Source of the DNA: Streptomyces sp. Act143
GTDB taxonomy: Bacteria > Actinomycetota > Actinomycetes > Streptomycetales > Streptomycetaceae
Length of the DNA: 64,000 bases
Assembly: GCF_003143935.1 (NCBI RefSeq)
Contig: NZ_QFRX01000001.1
Location: 1,746,071-1,810,070, forward strand
Direction: 5' to 3'
The notes under the pieces were generated by a model. It searched no databases, was not told where the DNA came from, and saw only the letters and a program-made list of their open reading frames with translations. The position numbers and the translations under genes were made by a program. Positions within the stretch are counted from its first letter, which is position 1; each line of letters starts with the position of its first letter. Of this stretch, positions 7,738 through 17,847 are shown piece by piece.

Positions 7738-10089
7738 GTGACGACACGCACCCCCATCGGCGTTGGGTCCATCGAAGGAAGGATCGCCGAGGAGCTCGGC
7801 GTACGGGAGCGGCAGGTCAAGGCCGCCGTGGAGCTGCTCGACGGCGGTTCGACGGTGCCTTTCATCGCCCGCTACCGCAAGGAAGCGACCGAGATGCTCG
7901 ACGACGCGCAGCTGCGCACGATCGAGGAGCGGCTGCGCTATCTGCGGGAGCTGGAGGAGCGGCGGACGGCGATCCTCGAGTCGGTGCGTGAGCAGGGCAA
8001 GCTCACCGAGGAGCTGGAGGCGCAGATCCGCGGCGCCGAGACCAAGGCGCGCCTCGAGGACATCTACCTGCCGTACAAGCCCAAGCGGCGGACCAAGGCG
8101 CAGATCGCGCGCGAGGCCGGGCTGGAGCCGCTGGCGGACGGGCTGCTCGGTGACCCGACGGTCGACCCGCTCGCCGCTGCCGCCGCGTTCGTCGACGCCG
8201 ACAAGGGTGTCGCCGACCCGCAGGCGGCGCTGGACGGCGCCCGGGCGATCCTCACCGAGCGGTTCTCCGAGGACGCCGACCTGATCGGCGAGCTGCGCGA
8301 GCGCATGTGGGTGCGGGGGCGGCTGGCGGCGAAGGTGAAGGACGGCAAGGAGGAGGCGGGCGCCAAGTTCGCCGACTACTTCGACTTCGCCGAGCCGTTC
8401 AAGGAGCTGCCCTCGCACCGCGTCCTGGCGATGCTGCGCGGCGAGAAGGAGGAGGTCCTCGACCTCGTCCTGGAGCCCGAGGAGCCCACCGACGGGCCGT
8501 CGTCCTACGAGGGGATCGTCGCCCACAAGTTCGGTATTGCCGACCGAGGGCGCCCCGCCGACAAGTGGCTCAAGGACACCGTCCGTTGGGCCTGGCGGAC
8601 CCGCATCCTCGTGCACCTCGGCATCGACCTGCGGCTGCGGCTGCGCACGGCAGCCGAGGACGAGGCGGTGGACGTGTTCGCGAAGAACCTCCGCGACCTG
8701 CTGCTCGCCGCCCCGGCCGGCACGCGCGCGACGCTGGGCCTGGACCCCGGCTTCCGTACGGGCGTGAAGGTCGCCGTCGTCGACGCCACCGGCAAGGTCG
8801 TCGCCACGGACGTCATCTACCCGCACGTCCCGGCCAACAAGTGGGACGAGGCGCTCGCCAAGCTGGCCGTGCTCGCCGCCCGCCACTCGGTCGAGCTGAT
8901 CGCGATCGGCAACGGCACCGCGTCCCGCGAGACCGACAAGCTCGCCGGTGAACTCATTTCCAAGCACCCGGAGTTGAAGCTCACCAAGGTGATGGTGTCC
9001 GAGGCGGGCGCGTCCGTGTACTCGGCCTCCGCGTTCGCCTCGCAGGAGTTGCCCGACATGGACGTGTCGCTGCGCGGCGCGGTCTCCATCGCCCGCCGCC
9101 TCCAGGACCCGCTGGCCGAGCTGGTGAAGATCGACCCGAAGTCGATCGGCGTCGGCCAGTACCAGCACGACCTGTCCGAGGTGAAGCTGTCGCGCTCGCT
9201 GGACGCGGTGGTCGAGGACTGTGTGAACGGCGTCGGCGTGGACGTGAACACCGCCTCCGCCCCGCTGCTCGCCCGGGTCTCCGGCATCACCTCCGGGCTC
9301 GCCGAGAACATCGTGTCGCACCGCGACGCCAACGGGCCGTTCACGTCCCGTACCGAGCTGAAGAAGGTCGCGCGGCTCGGGCCCAAGGCCTACGAGCAGT
9401 GCGCGGGCTTCCTGCGCATCCGCGGCGGCGCCGACCCGCTGGACGCGTCCAGCGTCCACCCGGAGGCGTACCCGGTCGTGCGGCGCATGGTGAAGACGGC
9501 CGGTCAGGACGTCGCCTCCCTGATCGGCAACACGGGTGTGCTGCGCTCGCTGCGGCCGCAGGAGTTCGTGGACGAGACGTTCGGTCTGCCGACCGTGACC
9601 GACATCCTCAAGGAGCTGGAGAAGCCGGGGCGCGACCCGCGGCCCGCGTTCAAGACGGCGACCTTCAAGGAAGGCGTCGAGAAGATCGGCGACCTGGCTC
9701 CCGGGATGATCCTGGAGGGCGTCGTGACGAACGTGGCCGCGTTCGGGGCGTTCATCGACATCGGTGTCCACCAGGACGGTCTGGCGCATGTCTCGGCGCT
9801 GTCGAAGACGTTCGTGAAGGACCCGCGCGATGTGGTCAAGCCCGGTGACATCGTCAAGGTGAAGGTCCTCGACGTCGACATTCCGCGCAAGCGGATCTCG
9901 CTGACGCTGCGGCTCGACGACGAGAAGGCTCCGCAGGGTGCGCAGGGGGGCGGGGGTGAGCGTCGGCAGCGGGGTGGGCGGCCGCCTCAGCAGCGCCAGC
10001 AGCGCCAGGCTCCGCCGCCGGCCAACGGTGCGATGGCTGACGCCCTCAGGCGTGCGGGGTTGCTGGACCCGAAGAACAAGGGGCGGTAG
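7738..10089 (+). CDS. tex: Tex-family RNA-binding transcriptional accessory protein
   Basis: A 783-residue protein similar in length to E. coli YhgF and Pseudomonas Tex (about 780). In order: N-terminal Tex helices ([15 protein letters not shown]), a YqgF/RNase-H-like fold around residues 330-460 ([18 protein letters not shown]), helix-hairpin-helix segments ([23 protein letters not shown]), and an S1 RNA-binding domain near residues 655-725 ([28 protein letters not shown]). The tail is Gln/Arg/Gly-rich. Tex binds structured nucleic acid and modulates transcription and toxin expression; its mechanism in Streptomyces is not settled. GTG at 7738 is preferred to the GTG at 7717 because AGAAGG lies between them. 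Confidence 0.93.
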   Translation: MTTRTPIGVGSIEGRIAEELGVRERQVKAAVELLDGGSTVPFIARYRKEATEMLDDAQLRTIEERLRYLRELEERRTAILESVREQGKLTEELEAQIRGAETKARLEDIYLPYKPKRRTKAQIAREAGLEPLADGLLGDPTVDPLAAAAAFVDADKGVADPQAALDGARAILTERFSEDADLIGELRERMWVRGRLAAKVKDGKEEAGAKFADYFDFAEPFKELPSHRVLAMLRGEKEEVLDLVLEPEEPTDGPSSYEGIVAHKFGIADRGRPADKWLKDTVRWAWRTRILVHLGIDLRLRLRTAAEDEAVDVFAKNLRDLLLAAPAGTRATLGLDPGFRTGVKVAVVDATGKVVATDVIYPHVPANKWDEALAKLAVLAARHSVELIAIGNGTASRETDKLAGELISKHPELKLTKVMVSEAGASVYSASAFASQELPDMDVSLRGAVSIARRLQDPLAELVKIDPKSIGVGQYQHDLSEVKLSRSLDAVVEDCVNGVGVDVNTASAPLLARVSGITSGLAENIVSHRDANGPFTSRTELKKVARLGPKAYEQCAGFLRIRGGADPLDASSVHPEAYPVVRRMVKTAGQDVASLIGNTGVLRSLRPQEFVDETFGLPTVTDILKELEKPGRDPRPAFKTATFKEGVEKIGDLAPGMILEGVVTNVAAFGAFIDIGVHQDGLAHVSALSKTFVKDPRDVVKPGDIVKVKVLDVDIPRKRISLTLRLDDEKAPQGAQGGGGERRQRGGRPPQQRQQRQAPPPANGAMADALRRAGLLDPKNKGR

Positions 10090-10097
10090 CGGTTCTT

Positions 10098-10153
10098 GGG
10101 GAACTGCGGGGCCGGTGGTGGCTGGTCGCGCAGTTCCCCGCGCCCCTACGGGG
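10098..10153. terminator. bidirectional terminator between convergent tex and ABC-F genes
   Basis: GGGGAACTGCG at 10098-10108 pairs perfectly with 10129-10139 (11 bp, 20-nt loop). It is followed by a second short hairpin CCCC-tac-GGGG at 10143-10153 with TTT after it. The first dyad is a very common convergent-gene terminator sequence in Streptomyces. It closes the tex transcript and also overlaps the end of the leftward ABC-F gene. Confidence 0.8.
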
Positions 10154-11789
10154 TTTCAGTCACCTTGCCCGCTGAGACCTCCAAGCGGCGGGTCACCCTC
10201 ACGGCATCCAGCATTCTGCGGTCATGGGTGACCAGCAGGAGCGTGCCCTCGTAGGCGTCCAGGGCCTGTTCCAGCTGTTCGATCGCCGGTAGGTCCAGGT
10301 GGTTCGTCGGCTCGTCCAGGACCAGGAGGTTGACGCCCCTGCCCTGGAGCAGGGCCAGTGCCGCGCGCGTGCGCTCGCCCGGGGACAGGGTCGCCGCCGA
10401 GCGCAGCACGTGGTCCGCCTTCAGGCCGAACTTGGCCAGCAGCGTGCGCACTTCCGCCGGTTCGGTGTCGGGGACGGCCGCGCCGAAGGCGTCCAGCAGG
10501 GTCTCCTCGCCGTGGAAGAGCTTGCGGGCCTGGTCGACCTCGCCGATCAGGACGCCCGAGCCGAGGGAGGCCGTGCCGCTGTCGACGGGGACGCGGCCCA
10601 GGAGGGCGGCCAGCAGGGTCGACTTGCCGGCGCCGTTCGCACCCGTCACCGCGACCCGGTCCGCCCAGTCGATCTGGAGGGAGACGGGGCCGAGGGTGAA
10701 GTCGCCGCGCCGCACCTCCGCGTCGCGCAGGGTCGCCACGACCGACCCCGAGCGCGGGGCCGACGCGATCTCCATGCGCAGTTCCCACTCCTTGCGGGGC
10801 TCCTCGACGACGTCGAGGCGTTCGATCATGCGCTGGGTCTGGCGGGCCTTCGCGGCCTGCTTCTCGCTGGCCTCGCTGCGGAACTTGCGGCCGATCTTGT
10901 CGTTGTCGTTGTTCGCCTTGCGGCGCGCGTTCTTGACGCCCTTGTCCATCCAGGAGCGCTGCATCTGCGCCCGGTCCTGGAGGGCGGCCTTCTTGTCGGC
11001 GTACTCCTCGTAGTCGTCGCGGGCGTGCCGGCGGGCGACCGCGCGTTCCTCCAGGTAGGCCTCGTAGCCGCCGCCGTAGAGGTTGATCTGGCCCTGGGCG
11101 AGGTCGAGTTCGAGGACCTTGGTGACCGTGCGGGTGAGGAACTCACGGTCGTGGCTGACCACGACGGTGCCGGCGCGCAGGCCTCCGACGAAGCGTTCCA
11201 GGCGCTCCAGGCCGTCGAGGTCGAGGTCGTTGGTGGGCTCGTCGAGGAGGAAGACGTCGTATCGGGACAGGAGCAGGGAGGCGAGTCCGGCGCGGGCCGC
11301 CTGGCCGCCGGACAGGGACGTCATCGGCTGGTCGAGGTCGACCGCGAGGCCGAGGGTGTCGGCGATCTCCTCGGCCCGTTCGTCGAGGTCGGCGCCGCCG
11401 AGGTCGAGCCACCGTTCCAGGCTGGTGGCGTAGGCGTCGTCCGCGCCGGGCGCGCCGTCGACGAGCGCCTGGGTCGCCTCGTCCATGAGCCGCTGGGCCT
11501 CGGCGACACCGGTGCGGCGGGCCAGGAAGGCGCGGATCGTCTCGCCGGGGCGGCGCTCCGGCTCCTGCGGGAGGTGGCCGACGGTCGCGGTCGGCGGGGA
11601 GAGCCTGAGCTCGCCCTCCTCCGGCGCGGTCAGCCCGGCGAGCAGCCTGAGCAGGGTGGACTTGCCCGCGCCGTTGGCGCCGACCAGCCCGATGACGTCG
11701 CCGGGCGCGACGACGAGGTCGAGCCCGGTGAACAGGGAGCGGTCGCCGTGGCCGGCGGCGAGGTTCTTGGCGACGAGGGTGGCAGTCAT
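10146..11789 (-). CDS. ABC-F family ATPase (translation factor type), first copy
   Basis: A 547-residue soluble protein with two ABC ATPase domains and no membrane segment, so it acts on ribosomes rather than as a transporter. Walker A motifs: GANGAGKST at residues 37-45 and again near residue 350. Signature motifs are LSGGQ in the first half and LSPGERTR in the second. Walker B segments are VFLLDEPTNDLD and LLVLDEPTNHLD. The linker between domains is long, basic and helical (SWMDKGVKNARRKANN), as in ABC-F proteins that reach the peptidyl-transferase centre. Upstream reading frame is open much further, but ATG at 11789 aligns with the domain start and sits just after a promoter, suggesting a near-leaderless mRNA. 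Whether it gives antibiotic protection is unknown. Confidence 0.92.
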   Translation of the reverse strand: MTATLVAKNLAAGHGDRSLFTGLDLVVAPGDVIGLVGANGAGKSTLLRLLAGLTAPEEGELRLSPPTATVGHLPQEPERRPGETIRAFLARRTGVAEAQRLMDEATQALVDGAPGADDAYATSLERWLDLGGADLDERAEEIADTLGLAVDLDQPMTSLSGGQAARAGLASLLLSRYDVFLLDEPTNDLDLDGLERLERFVGGLRAGTVVVSHDREFLTRTVTKVLELDLAQGQINLYGGGYEAYLEERAVARRHARDDYEEYADKKAALQDRAQMQRSWMDKGVKNARRKANNDNDKIGRKFRSEASEKQAAKARQTQRMIERLDVVEEPRKEWELRMEIASAPRSGSVVATLRDAEVRRGDFTLGPVSLQIDWADRVAVTGANGAGKSTLLAALLGRVPVDSGTASLGSGVLIGEVDQARKLFHGEETLLDAFGAAVPDTEPAEVRTLLAKFGLKADHVLRSAATLSPGERTRAALALLQGRGVNLLVLDEPTNHLDLPAIEQLEQALDAYEGTLLLVTHDRRMLDAVRVTRRLEVSAGKVTETP

Positions 11790-11799
11790 CAGGGGATCG

Positions 11800-11829
11800 A
11801 TTTTAGCGAGGGTGATCGGGCGGTGTCCC
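11800..11829 (-). promoter_or_regulatory. promoter GGGACA-18-TAAAAT for the first ABC-F gene
   Basis: On the minus strand GGGACA (11829-11824) and TAAAAT (11805-11800) are 18 nt apart. The -10 ends 10 nt before the ATG at 11789, so the leader would be only a few nucleotides, consistent with the lack of a Shine-Dalgarno site. Confidence 0.5.
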
Positions 11830-11860
11830 TCGCGTTCCGGCGGTGTCCGCCTGCCGCCCG

Positions 11861-12883
11861 TCAGTGCGCCATCGCCTCCACCAGCACGCTCCCCGATGTC
11901 CGTGCCACCACGAAGGCCTCCCCCTTCACCGCCTTGGCGTCCAGGGCGATGCGATGCCGCCCGGCCTCCAGGACACCGTCGAAGACCTCCTCGGCGTGGG
12001 TGCGCAGGAGCCGGTCGAGGCGGTACGCGGTGAGGCGTACCCGGCAGGGCGAGGTGACCTCGACGCCCGCCTCGCCGTCGGCGGCGACCAGGCGGGTGAG
12101 GCGGCGCTGTTCCTCGGGGCTGCGGTCGAGGGCGTGCTCGATCTGCGCGACTAGGAGGGGGACGATCGGGGCGAGTCCGTCGACGTACGTCACGTCCACG
12201 CCCGCGCGGTCGAAGGCGCGGCGCACGGAGGCACGCTCCTCCTCGCCGGCGCCCCGGCCGAAGGCGACGGCTCCGTAGCCGCGCAGTTCGTCGGCGGGGA
12301 CGCCGTCGGCGTCGTGCGCGATGTCGGCGCCGATGCCGATGGTGCGCAGGGCGGCGGCGAGCTTGGCCAGCAGGGCGACGCGGGCGCCGATCAGCAGGAC
12401 GCGGCGGCGCGGGCCCGCCGTGCCGGAGGCGAGCAGGGAGTCGAGGGCCGCGCGGTACTCGGCGCCGCGGAACCGGAAGGGACCGATGCCGTCGTAGCCG
12501 TTGAACTCCAGGTCGGCCACGGCATCGGTCTGCCAGGCGAAGTCCCGCCAGATGAAGTCGTCGCCCGCCTTCTCGATGACGGCGGTGACGGCACCGCAGG
12601 CGAGGTCCTCGCACTCGGGACAGCCGTAGATGACATAGCGCCCGCCCGGAAGCGGGGCGTCCGTCTCCAGCAGGAGGCTGCGGACCTGGGCGGTGAAGAT
12701 CGAGGGCGGTACGTCCGAGGCGAGGGGGGAGACGGCGTCGAGGTCGGAGAGCTGGAAGAGCAACGGTCGTCCGTCGACGATGAAGTCCACGAAGTCGCGG
12801 TGGACTTGGTAGTCACCGTTGACGAGGACGCCACCGGCACGCATCGCCGGTGCCAGGCCGAAGGTCGCGTACTCGGCAGACAT
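11861..12883 (-). CDS. conserved protein with C-terminal Rossmann-like half, function unknown
   Basis: A 340-residue protein, seen in other Streptomyces and sometimes labelled oxidoreductase without evidence. The N-terminal half (to about residue 160) is beta-rich and holds the segment YGCPECEDLACGA with three closely spaced cysteines (CPEC-4-C), a possible metal site. The middle RRRVLLIGARVALLAKLAAALRTIGIGADIA reads like a beta-alpha-beta nucleotide-binding unit, although the glycine pattern is incomplete. The C-terminal ~60 residues are basic and beta-rich. The ATG at 12883 fits; GGGA lies upstream. The long open frame beyond it is antisense to the next gene. Divergent from the DAAO-like gene, 66 bp away. 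Confidence 0.75.
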   Translation of the reverse strand: MSAEYATFGLAPAMRAGGVLVNGDYQVHRDFVDFIVDGRPLLFQLSDLDAVSPLASDVPPSIFTAQVRSLLLETDAPLPGGRYVIYGCPECEDLACGAVTAVIEKAGDDFIWRDFAWQTDAVADLEFNGYDGIGPFRFRGAEYRAALDSLLASGTAGPRRRVLLIGARVALLAKLAAALRTIGIGADIAHDADGVPADELRGYGAVAFGRGAGEEERASVRRAFDRAGVDVTYVDGLAPIVPLLVAQIEHALDRSPEEQRRLTRLVAADGEAGVEVTSPCRVRLTAYRLDRLLRTHAEEVFDGVLEAGRHRIALDAKAVKGEAFVVARTSGSVLVEAMAH

Positions 12884-12949
12884 GCTGCGAGTATTCCCGC
12901 AGCAAGCGCCCTCTGAGCACGGCATGACACATTCCGCTACGGTCCGCTC

Positions 12950-13900
12950 GTGGACACTGAGCTGAGCGGCGAGGTCGTGGTGGTCGGCGGTGGCGTGATC
13001 GGGCTGACGACCGCCGTGGTGCTGGCCGAACGCGGTCACCGGGTGCGGGTGTGGACCCGGGACCCCGTGGAGCGGACCACCTCGGCCGTTGCCGGGGCGC
13101 TGTGGTGGCCGTACCGGATCGAGCCGGTCGGACTGGCGCGCGCGTGGGCGCTGCGCTCGCTGGACGTGTACGAGGAACTGGCGGCCGACCCGGACCGTAC
13201 CGGCGTACGCATGGTCGAAGGGGTACTGGGCGAGGAGGAGCTGGACGACGGGTTCGCCTGGCTGACCGGGCGGCTGCCGGGGCTGCGGGCGGCCACGGCC
13301 GAGGAGTACGCCGGGACCGGGCTGTGGGCGCGGCTGCCGCTGATCGACATGGCGGCCCATCTGCCGTGGCTGCGGCGGCGGTTGCTGGCGGCGGGCGGGT
13401 CCGTCGAGACGCGTACGGTGTCCGATCTCGCGGCGGTCGGGGCGTCCGTGGTGGTGAACTGCACGGGGCTCGGTGCGCGTGAGCTGGTGGCGGACACGTC
13501 GATGGTGCCGGTGCGGGGGCAGTTGGTCGTGGTGGAGAACCCGGGCATCCGGACGTGGGTGGTGTCGAAGGGCGCCGACGGGGAGATGGCGTACTTCTTC
13601 CCGCAGCCCGGCCGGCTGCTGCTGGGCGGGACGGCGGACGACGGCGCGTGGTCCACGGAACCGGACGCGGCGGTGGCCGCGGCGATCGTACGGCGGTGTG
13701 CGGCACTGCAGCCGGAGATCGCCGGGGCGCGCGTGCTGGACCACCGGGTGGGGCTGCGGCCCGCGCGGGACGCGGTCCGGCTGGAGCGTGAACTCCTGCC
13801 GGGCGGAGGGATGTTGGTGCACAACTACGGGCACGGCGGGGCGGGCGTGACGGTGGCGTGGGGGTGCGCGGAGGAGGCCGCGGGGCTGGCCTCCTCCTGA
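12950..13900 (+). CDS. FAD-dependent D-amino acid oxidase-like oxidoreductase
   Basis: A 316-residue flavoenzyme of the DAO family, expected to oxidise D-amino acids (or a related amine) to imino acids with release of hydrogen peroxide. The FAD-binding dinucleotide motif is VVVVGGGVIGLTTA near the N-terminus. The family segments AGALWWPYR, PVRGQLVVV and the C-terminal HNYGHGGAGVTVAWGCA are all present, and the arginine in VGLRPARD matches the carboxylate-binding arginine. No peroxisomal or secretion signal. GTG at 12950 is the only start that keeps the dinucleotide fold near the N-terminus. It converges on the BCCT gene with 10 bp between stops. Confidence 0.88.
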   Translation: MDTELSGEVVVVGGGVIGLTTAVVLAERGHRVRVWTRDPVERTTSAVAGALWWPYRIEPVGLARAWALRSLDVYEELAADPDRTGVRMVEGVLGEEELDDGFAWLTGRLPGLRAATAEEYAGTGLWARLPLIDMAAHLPWLRRRLLAAGGSVETRTVSDLAAVGASVVVNCTGLGARELVADTSMVPVRGQLVVVENPGIRTWVVSKGADGEMAYFFPQPGRLLLGGTADDGAWSTEPDAAVAAAIVRRCAALQPEIAGARVLDHRVGLRPARDAVRLERELLPGGGMLVHNYGHGGAGVTVAWGCAEEAAGLASS

Positions 13901-13910
13901 ACCGCCCTGG

Positions 13911-15614
13911 TCAGCCGTGGTCGTGGCCCAGCGGGTCGCCCTCCGTCTCCGTGCCCGGACCCGGGCCGACCTTGATCTCGAACTCGCCGTCGTATTTCCT
14001 GTGGCCCTCGATCACGGCGAGTTCGACGGCCTCCGAGCCCATCGCGCCGCGCACGACGACCGGGTCGCGGCGCAAGTCGCGCATGAGGGCGACGCACATG
14101 CCGATCATCACCAGGACGAAGGGCGCGGCGGCCAGGATCGTCAGGTTCTGCAGGCCGGTGAGGGCGTCGCCCTGGCCGCTGCCGACGAGCAGCATGATGG
14201 CGGCGACGGCCCCGGTGACGACGCCCCAGAACACCACGACGAACCGGCCGGGTTCGAGGGCGCCCTTCTGGGAGAGCGTGCCCATCACGATGGAGGCGGC
14301 GTCGGCTCCCGACACGAAAAAGATGCCGACGAGGATCATCACCAGCAGGCTGGTCCCCGTGGCGATGGGGAACTCCTGGAGCACGCCGAAGAGTTGCCCC
14401 TCCGGGGTGTCCTCGCCGCCGAGCGCGCCGCCCTCCTTCAGCTTCATCGCCGAACCGCCGAAGACGGCGAACCAGATCAGGCTGACCGTGCTGGGGACGA
14501 GGATGACGCCGCCGACGAACTGGCGGATGGTGCGGCCGCGGCTGATGCGGGCGATGAACATGCCGACGAAGGGCGTCCAGGAGATCCACCAGGCCCAGTA
14601 GAAGACCGTCCAGCTGCCGAGCCAGTCCGCGACACCCTTGCCGCCGCTCGCCTCGGTACGGCCGGCGAGCTGGGGCAGGTCGCCGAGGTAGGCGAAGACC
14701 GAGGTGGGCAGCAGGTCCAGGACGATGATCGTGGGCCCGGCGACGAACACGAACACGGCGAGGATCAGGGCGAGCACCATGTTGGTGTTGGACAGCCACT
14801 GGATGCCCCGCTCGACACCGGAGACGGCGGAGGCGACGAAGGCCAGGGTGAGGACGGCGATGATGGCGACGAGCAGACCGGTGCTCACGTCGTCCATCCA
14901 GTCCAACTCCCGGAAGCCGGAGCCGATCTGGAGCGCGCCGAGGCCGAGGGAGGCCGCGGAGCCGAAGACGGTGGCGATGATCGCGAGGATGTCGATGACC
15001 CGCCCCACACCGCCGTCGGCGTGCCGCTCCCCGATGAGCGGGGTGAACACCGCGCTGATGGTCTGGCGGCGGCGCTTGCGGTAGGCGCTGTAGGCGATGC
15101 CGAGGCCGACCACCGCGTAGATCGCCCAGGGGTGGAGCGTCCAGTGGAAGAGGGTGGTGGCCATCGCCGTCTCCATGCGGTCACCGGAGTCGGCGGGGTC
15201 GGTACCCGGCGGCGGGGTGGTGTAGTGGGCGAGCGGCTCGCTCACGCCGTAGAACATCAGACCGATGCCCATGCCGGCGCTGAACATCATCGCGACCCAC
15301 GACACGGTCCGGAACTCGGGCTCCTCGCCCTCGGCGCCGAGGTGGATGCGGCCGTAGCGGCTGACCGCGAGCCACAGGGCGAAGACCACGAAGCCCGAGG
15401 CGGCCAGCATGAAAGCCCAACCGCCGTTCTTGATCAGGCCGTTGAGCATCTTCGTGGAGACGCTCTCCAACGAGTCCGTCGCCGTGGCGCCCCAGACCAC
15501 GAAGGCCACGGTGATGACGGCGGTGACACCGAACACCACACGGTCGGTGGTGTGGTCGCGGGGAAGGCCCGTCGTGCCTTCCCCGCGACCCCTTTTCTTC
15601 ACGTCTTCCGTCAT
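13911..15614 (-). CDS. BCCT-family transporter (betaine/choline/carnitine type)
   Basis: A 567-residue, twelve-helix secondary transporter for quaternary-ammonium osmolytes such as glycine betaine or choline, driven by Na+ or H+. The family signature is seen as WWISWTPFVGMFIARISRGRTI, and the unwound TM3 glycine motif as SAGMGIGLMFYGVSEP. Both termini are polar; the C-terminus ends in an acidic/His stretch (GDPLGHDHG) that could be an osmosensing tail. The ATG at 15614 follows GGAGAAAG, an excellent site; the longer frame to 15683 has none. Nearby genes do not form a choline-oxidation set, so the substrate remains open. Confidence 0.92.
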   Translation of the reverse strand: MTEDVKKRGRGEGTTGLPRDHTTDRVVFGVTAVITVAFVVWGATATDSLESVSTKMLNGLIKNGGWAFMLAASGFVVFALWLAVSRYGRIHLGAEGEEPEFRTVSWVAMMFSAGMGIGLMFYGVSEPLAHYTTPPPGTDPADSGDRMETAMATTLFHWTLHPWAIYAVVGLGIAYSAYRKRRRQTISAVFTPLIGERHADGGVGRVIDILAIIATVFGSAASLGLGALQIGSGFRELDWMDDVSTGLLVAIIAVLTLAFVASAVSGVERGIQWLSNTNMVLALILAVFVFVAGPTIIVLDLLPTSVFAYLGDLPQLAGRTEASGGKGVADWLGSWTVFYWAWWISWTPFVGMFIARISRGRTIRQFVGGVILVPSTVSLIWFAVFGGSAMKLKEGGALGGEDTPEGQLFGVLQEFPIATGTSLLVMILVGIFFVSGADAASIVMGTLSQKGALEPGRFVVVFWGVVTGAVAAIMLLVGSGQGDALTGLQNLTILAAAPFVLVMIGMCVALMRDLRRDPVVVRGAMGSEAVELAVIEGHRKYDGEFEIKVGPGPGTETEGDPLGHDHG

Positions 15615-15679
15615 GTGCGGCACTTTCTCCCGAAACCCATGGGTACGACCTACCACAGGTGCCGCAGATGACCCGGGTT

Positions 15680-17644
15680 TCACCCGGTGGTGTCGCGCTC
15701 CCCGGGGACGCGCTGGACGGTCCGCGGCGCCTGGAGGCCGTCGAGAGGCGTGGCCTGCGGTACGGCGGTGGCGGCGCCGTCGGTGGCGTGCGCGAAGGCC
15801 GGGGCGCCGCCGACCAGCGGGACGCTGGCCTTCGTGCGGGACAGGTCGAGGGTGAGCGTCGGGGTGGTCGACGGCGGGTCGATCAGGTCCTTGTCAGTCC
15901 CCGCGACGATCAGGGCCAGACGGTGACCCGCCGGGACGACGTGGTCGGTGGCCGCCAGGTCGAGGGTGATCGTGTACGCCTTGCCCGGGGTGAGCGGGAC
16001 GCCCTTGCCGGGGTTCGCCCAGGTGCCGAGGTCGGCCCAGCCGCGGCTGACCACCTCGTGGTCGACGTCGGCCGTCTTCGCCTGCGTCACCTTGAAGCAG
16101 GCGCTGTCACCAGCGGTGCTGACGCCCCAGCAGGTGCGCTCGGTGAGCGTGGTGATGCCCTCGCCGCTCGCCGCGTAGTCCCGGATGGTGTTCGGGCCGA
16201 GGTCCACGAGGACGGCGGAGAGGTGGGCCGTCGAGGTGGTGGGCGTGGCGGTGACGGTGACCTTCGAGGAGCCGGAGATGCGCAGGTCCCGGGTGAGCGC
16301 GCCGGTGGCGAAGCCCGCCTTGTCGGGGGTGGGGGTGTCGATCTGCGCGGCCCAGTCGGCCTCGCTCAGCGCCGGGTTGTCGGTGAAGGTCTCGGCGCCG
16401 CTGCCCTTGGTGAGGCCCAGGGTGCCGACGCCCTGCTGCGTGCCCCGGTCGGGGCGCAGGGTGGTGGCGCTGGTGCCGCGCGGGGGCCAGACCTTGGAGG
16501 TGACCCACTGGTCGGGGTGGCGCTCGATGTCGGCCATCGGCTCGCGGTCGATGCCGTTGTCGTAGCCGAGGAGTTCGTGGTCGAACCAGCGGTGCAGGGT
16601 GTCGACCCAGGCGGCGCGGCGGAAGTCGAAGGGGTCGACGTGGCCGGTCTGGGAGAGCCAGATCTTGCGCTCGACGCCGTTCTTCGCCAGGGCGTTCCAC
16701 CACTGGCCGAGGTGCTTCATACGGACGTTGAGGTCCTGCTGACCGTGGATGGCGAAGACGCTGGCCTTCACCTTGGAGGCGTCCTTGACGTAGTCGCGCT
16801 CGGTCCAGAAGCCGGTCCAGTCGCCGGTGCGCGGGGCGCCGTCGACGATCCTCTGCTGCACGGCGGCGCACTTGGCGCGGGCGTCGGGGCTGTCGACGTA
16901 GTCGGAGAGCCAGTCGGGGCCGGAGTCGTAGAGCGGGGCGCCCTGCTGGAAGTAGTAGTCGTACCAGGAGGAGATGGCGCTGATCGGGACGATGGTCTTC
17001 AGGCCCTCGACGCCGGTCGCGGCGACGCCGTTGGCTATGGTGCCGTCCCAGCTCTTGCCGATCATGCCGGTTCTGCCGTTGGTCCAGGAGGCTTTGGTCT
17101 TCGTCGTGCCGGCCCGGGTCGTGTAGGCGGTGGCCCGGCCGTTCAGCCAGTCGACGACCGCTTTCGCCGACCGGATGTCCGAGCGGCCGCCGACGTCCAC
17201 ACAGCCGTCCGAGCGGTTGGTGCCGGCGAGGTCGACGCCGACGAAGGCGTAGCCGCGCGGCACGAAGTAGTTGTCGTAGAACAGCGGCATCTGGACGACG
17301 TCGCCGCTCGCGTCGTACGTCTTCTTCTGGCTCTCGTTGCCGCGCCCGCAGCAGGAGTAGTACGGGCTGGCGTCCATGATGACCGGCACCTTGCGGCCCT
17401 GCGCGGCGGGTTCGCGGGGGCGGACGATGTCGACGGCCACGCGGTCGTTCTTGCCGTCACCGTCCCCGTCGAGGCCGGTGTCCACCCAGACGGCCTCGCG
17501 GACGGCGTTCTCGTAGGAGTAGACGGGTCGGCTCTCCCGCGGCGCGGCCTGTGCGGCGGCCGGGGTGAGGAACGTGGCCAGCAGGGCGGCGGTGGCCGCC
17601 GTCGCGAGCGGTCTCCAGATCGTGAAGCGCGTGCGTATCGGCAT
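15680..17644 (-). CDS. secreted Xaa-Pro dipeptidyl-peptidase / CocE-NonD family hydrolase (S15)
   Basis: A 654-residue exported alpha/beta-hydrolase. An N-terminal signal peptide runs to about residue 34 (TAALLATFLTPAAAQAAP). The catalytic triad can be read as Ser198 in MIGKSWDGTIANG, Asp304 in IHGQQDLNV and His335 in SQTGHVDPF, in the order and spacing of peptidase family S15. The C-terminal ~230 residues are a jelly-roll beta domain (X-Pro_C). It would remove X-Pro dipeptides from extracellular peptides, or hydrolyse acyl esters if it is CocE-like; the GKSWDG elbow favours the peptidase. It lies upstream of the BCCT gene on the same strand (65 nt apart) and is divergent from a secreted M1 peptidase gene, suggesting a shared peptide-scavenging role. 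Confidence 0.88.
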   Translation of the reverse strand: MPIRTRFTIWRPLATAATAALLATFLTPAAAQAAPRESRPVYSYENAVREAVWVDTGLDGDGDGKNDRVAVDIVRPREPAAQGRKVPVIMDASPYYSCCGRGNESQKKTYDASGDVVQMPLFYDNYFVPRGYAFVGVDLAGTNRSDGCVDVGGRSDIRSAKAVVDWLNGRATAYTTRAGTTKTKASWTNGRTGMIGKSWDGTIANGVAATGVEGLKTIVPISAISSWYDYYFQQGAPLYDSGPDWLSDYVDSPDARAKCAAVQQRIVDGAPRTGDWTGFWTERDYVKDASKVKASVFAIHGQQDLNVRMKHLGQWWNALAKNGVERKIWLSQTGHVDPFDFRRAAWVDTLHRWFDHELLGYDNGIDREPMADIERHPDQWVTSKVWPPRGTSATTLRPDRGTQQGVGTLGLTKGSGAETFTDNPALSEADWAAQIDTPTPDKAGFATGALTRDLRISGSSKVTVTATPTTSTAHLSAVLVDLGPNTIRDYAASGEGITTLTERTCWGVSTAGDSACFKVTQAKTADVDHEVVSRGWADLGTWANPGKGVPLTPGKAYTITLDLAATDHVVPAGHRLALIVAGTDKDLIDPPSTTPTLTLDLSRTKASVPLVGGAPAFAHATDGAATAVPQATPLDGLQAPRTVQRVPGERDTTG

Positions 17645-17847
17645 GCGCGGACGGTACAGCGGTCAACTCCCGCGCAAAAGAGGGCCGATGGGGGGACGGA
17701 AGGTGTGGCCGGAAAGGTGCGTGGGGCGGGGTCGCTCATGACGGCCGAATGGCGATCGTGTGACGGGGGTGGCCATGGACATGATTGCGCCCACAGGTGA
17801 TGAATAGGCTGCGAACAGACCTCGTGCCCCTACGACTTGGAGCTTTC

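Noticed and set aside
7714..9789. 691-codon open frame on the minus strand opposite tex
   Set aside because: Mirror frame caused by high GC; composition is Gln/Arg/Gly/Val-rich without any family motif, and tex is unmistakable on the plus strand.
10146..12614. 822-residue ABC-F protein
   Set aside because: The first ~275 codons are antisense or out-of-frame low-complexity sequence; the promoter and domain boundary put the start at 11789.
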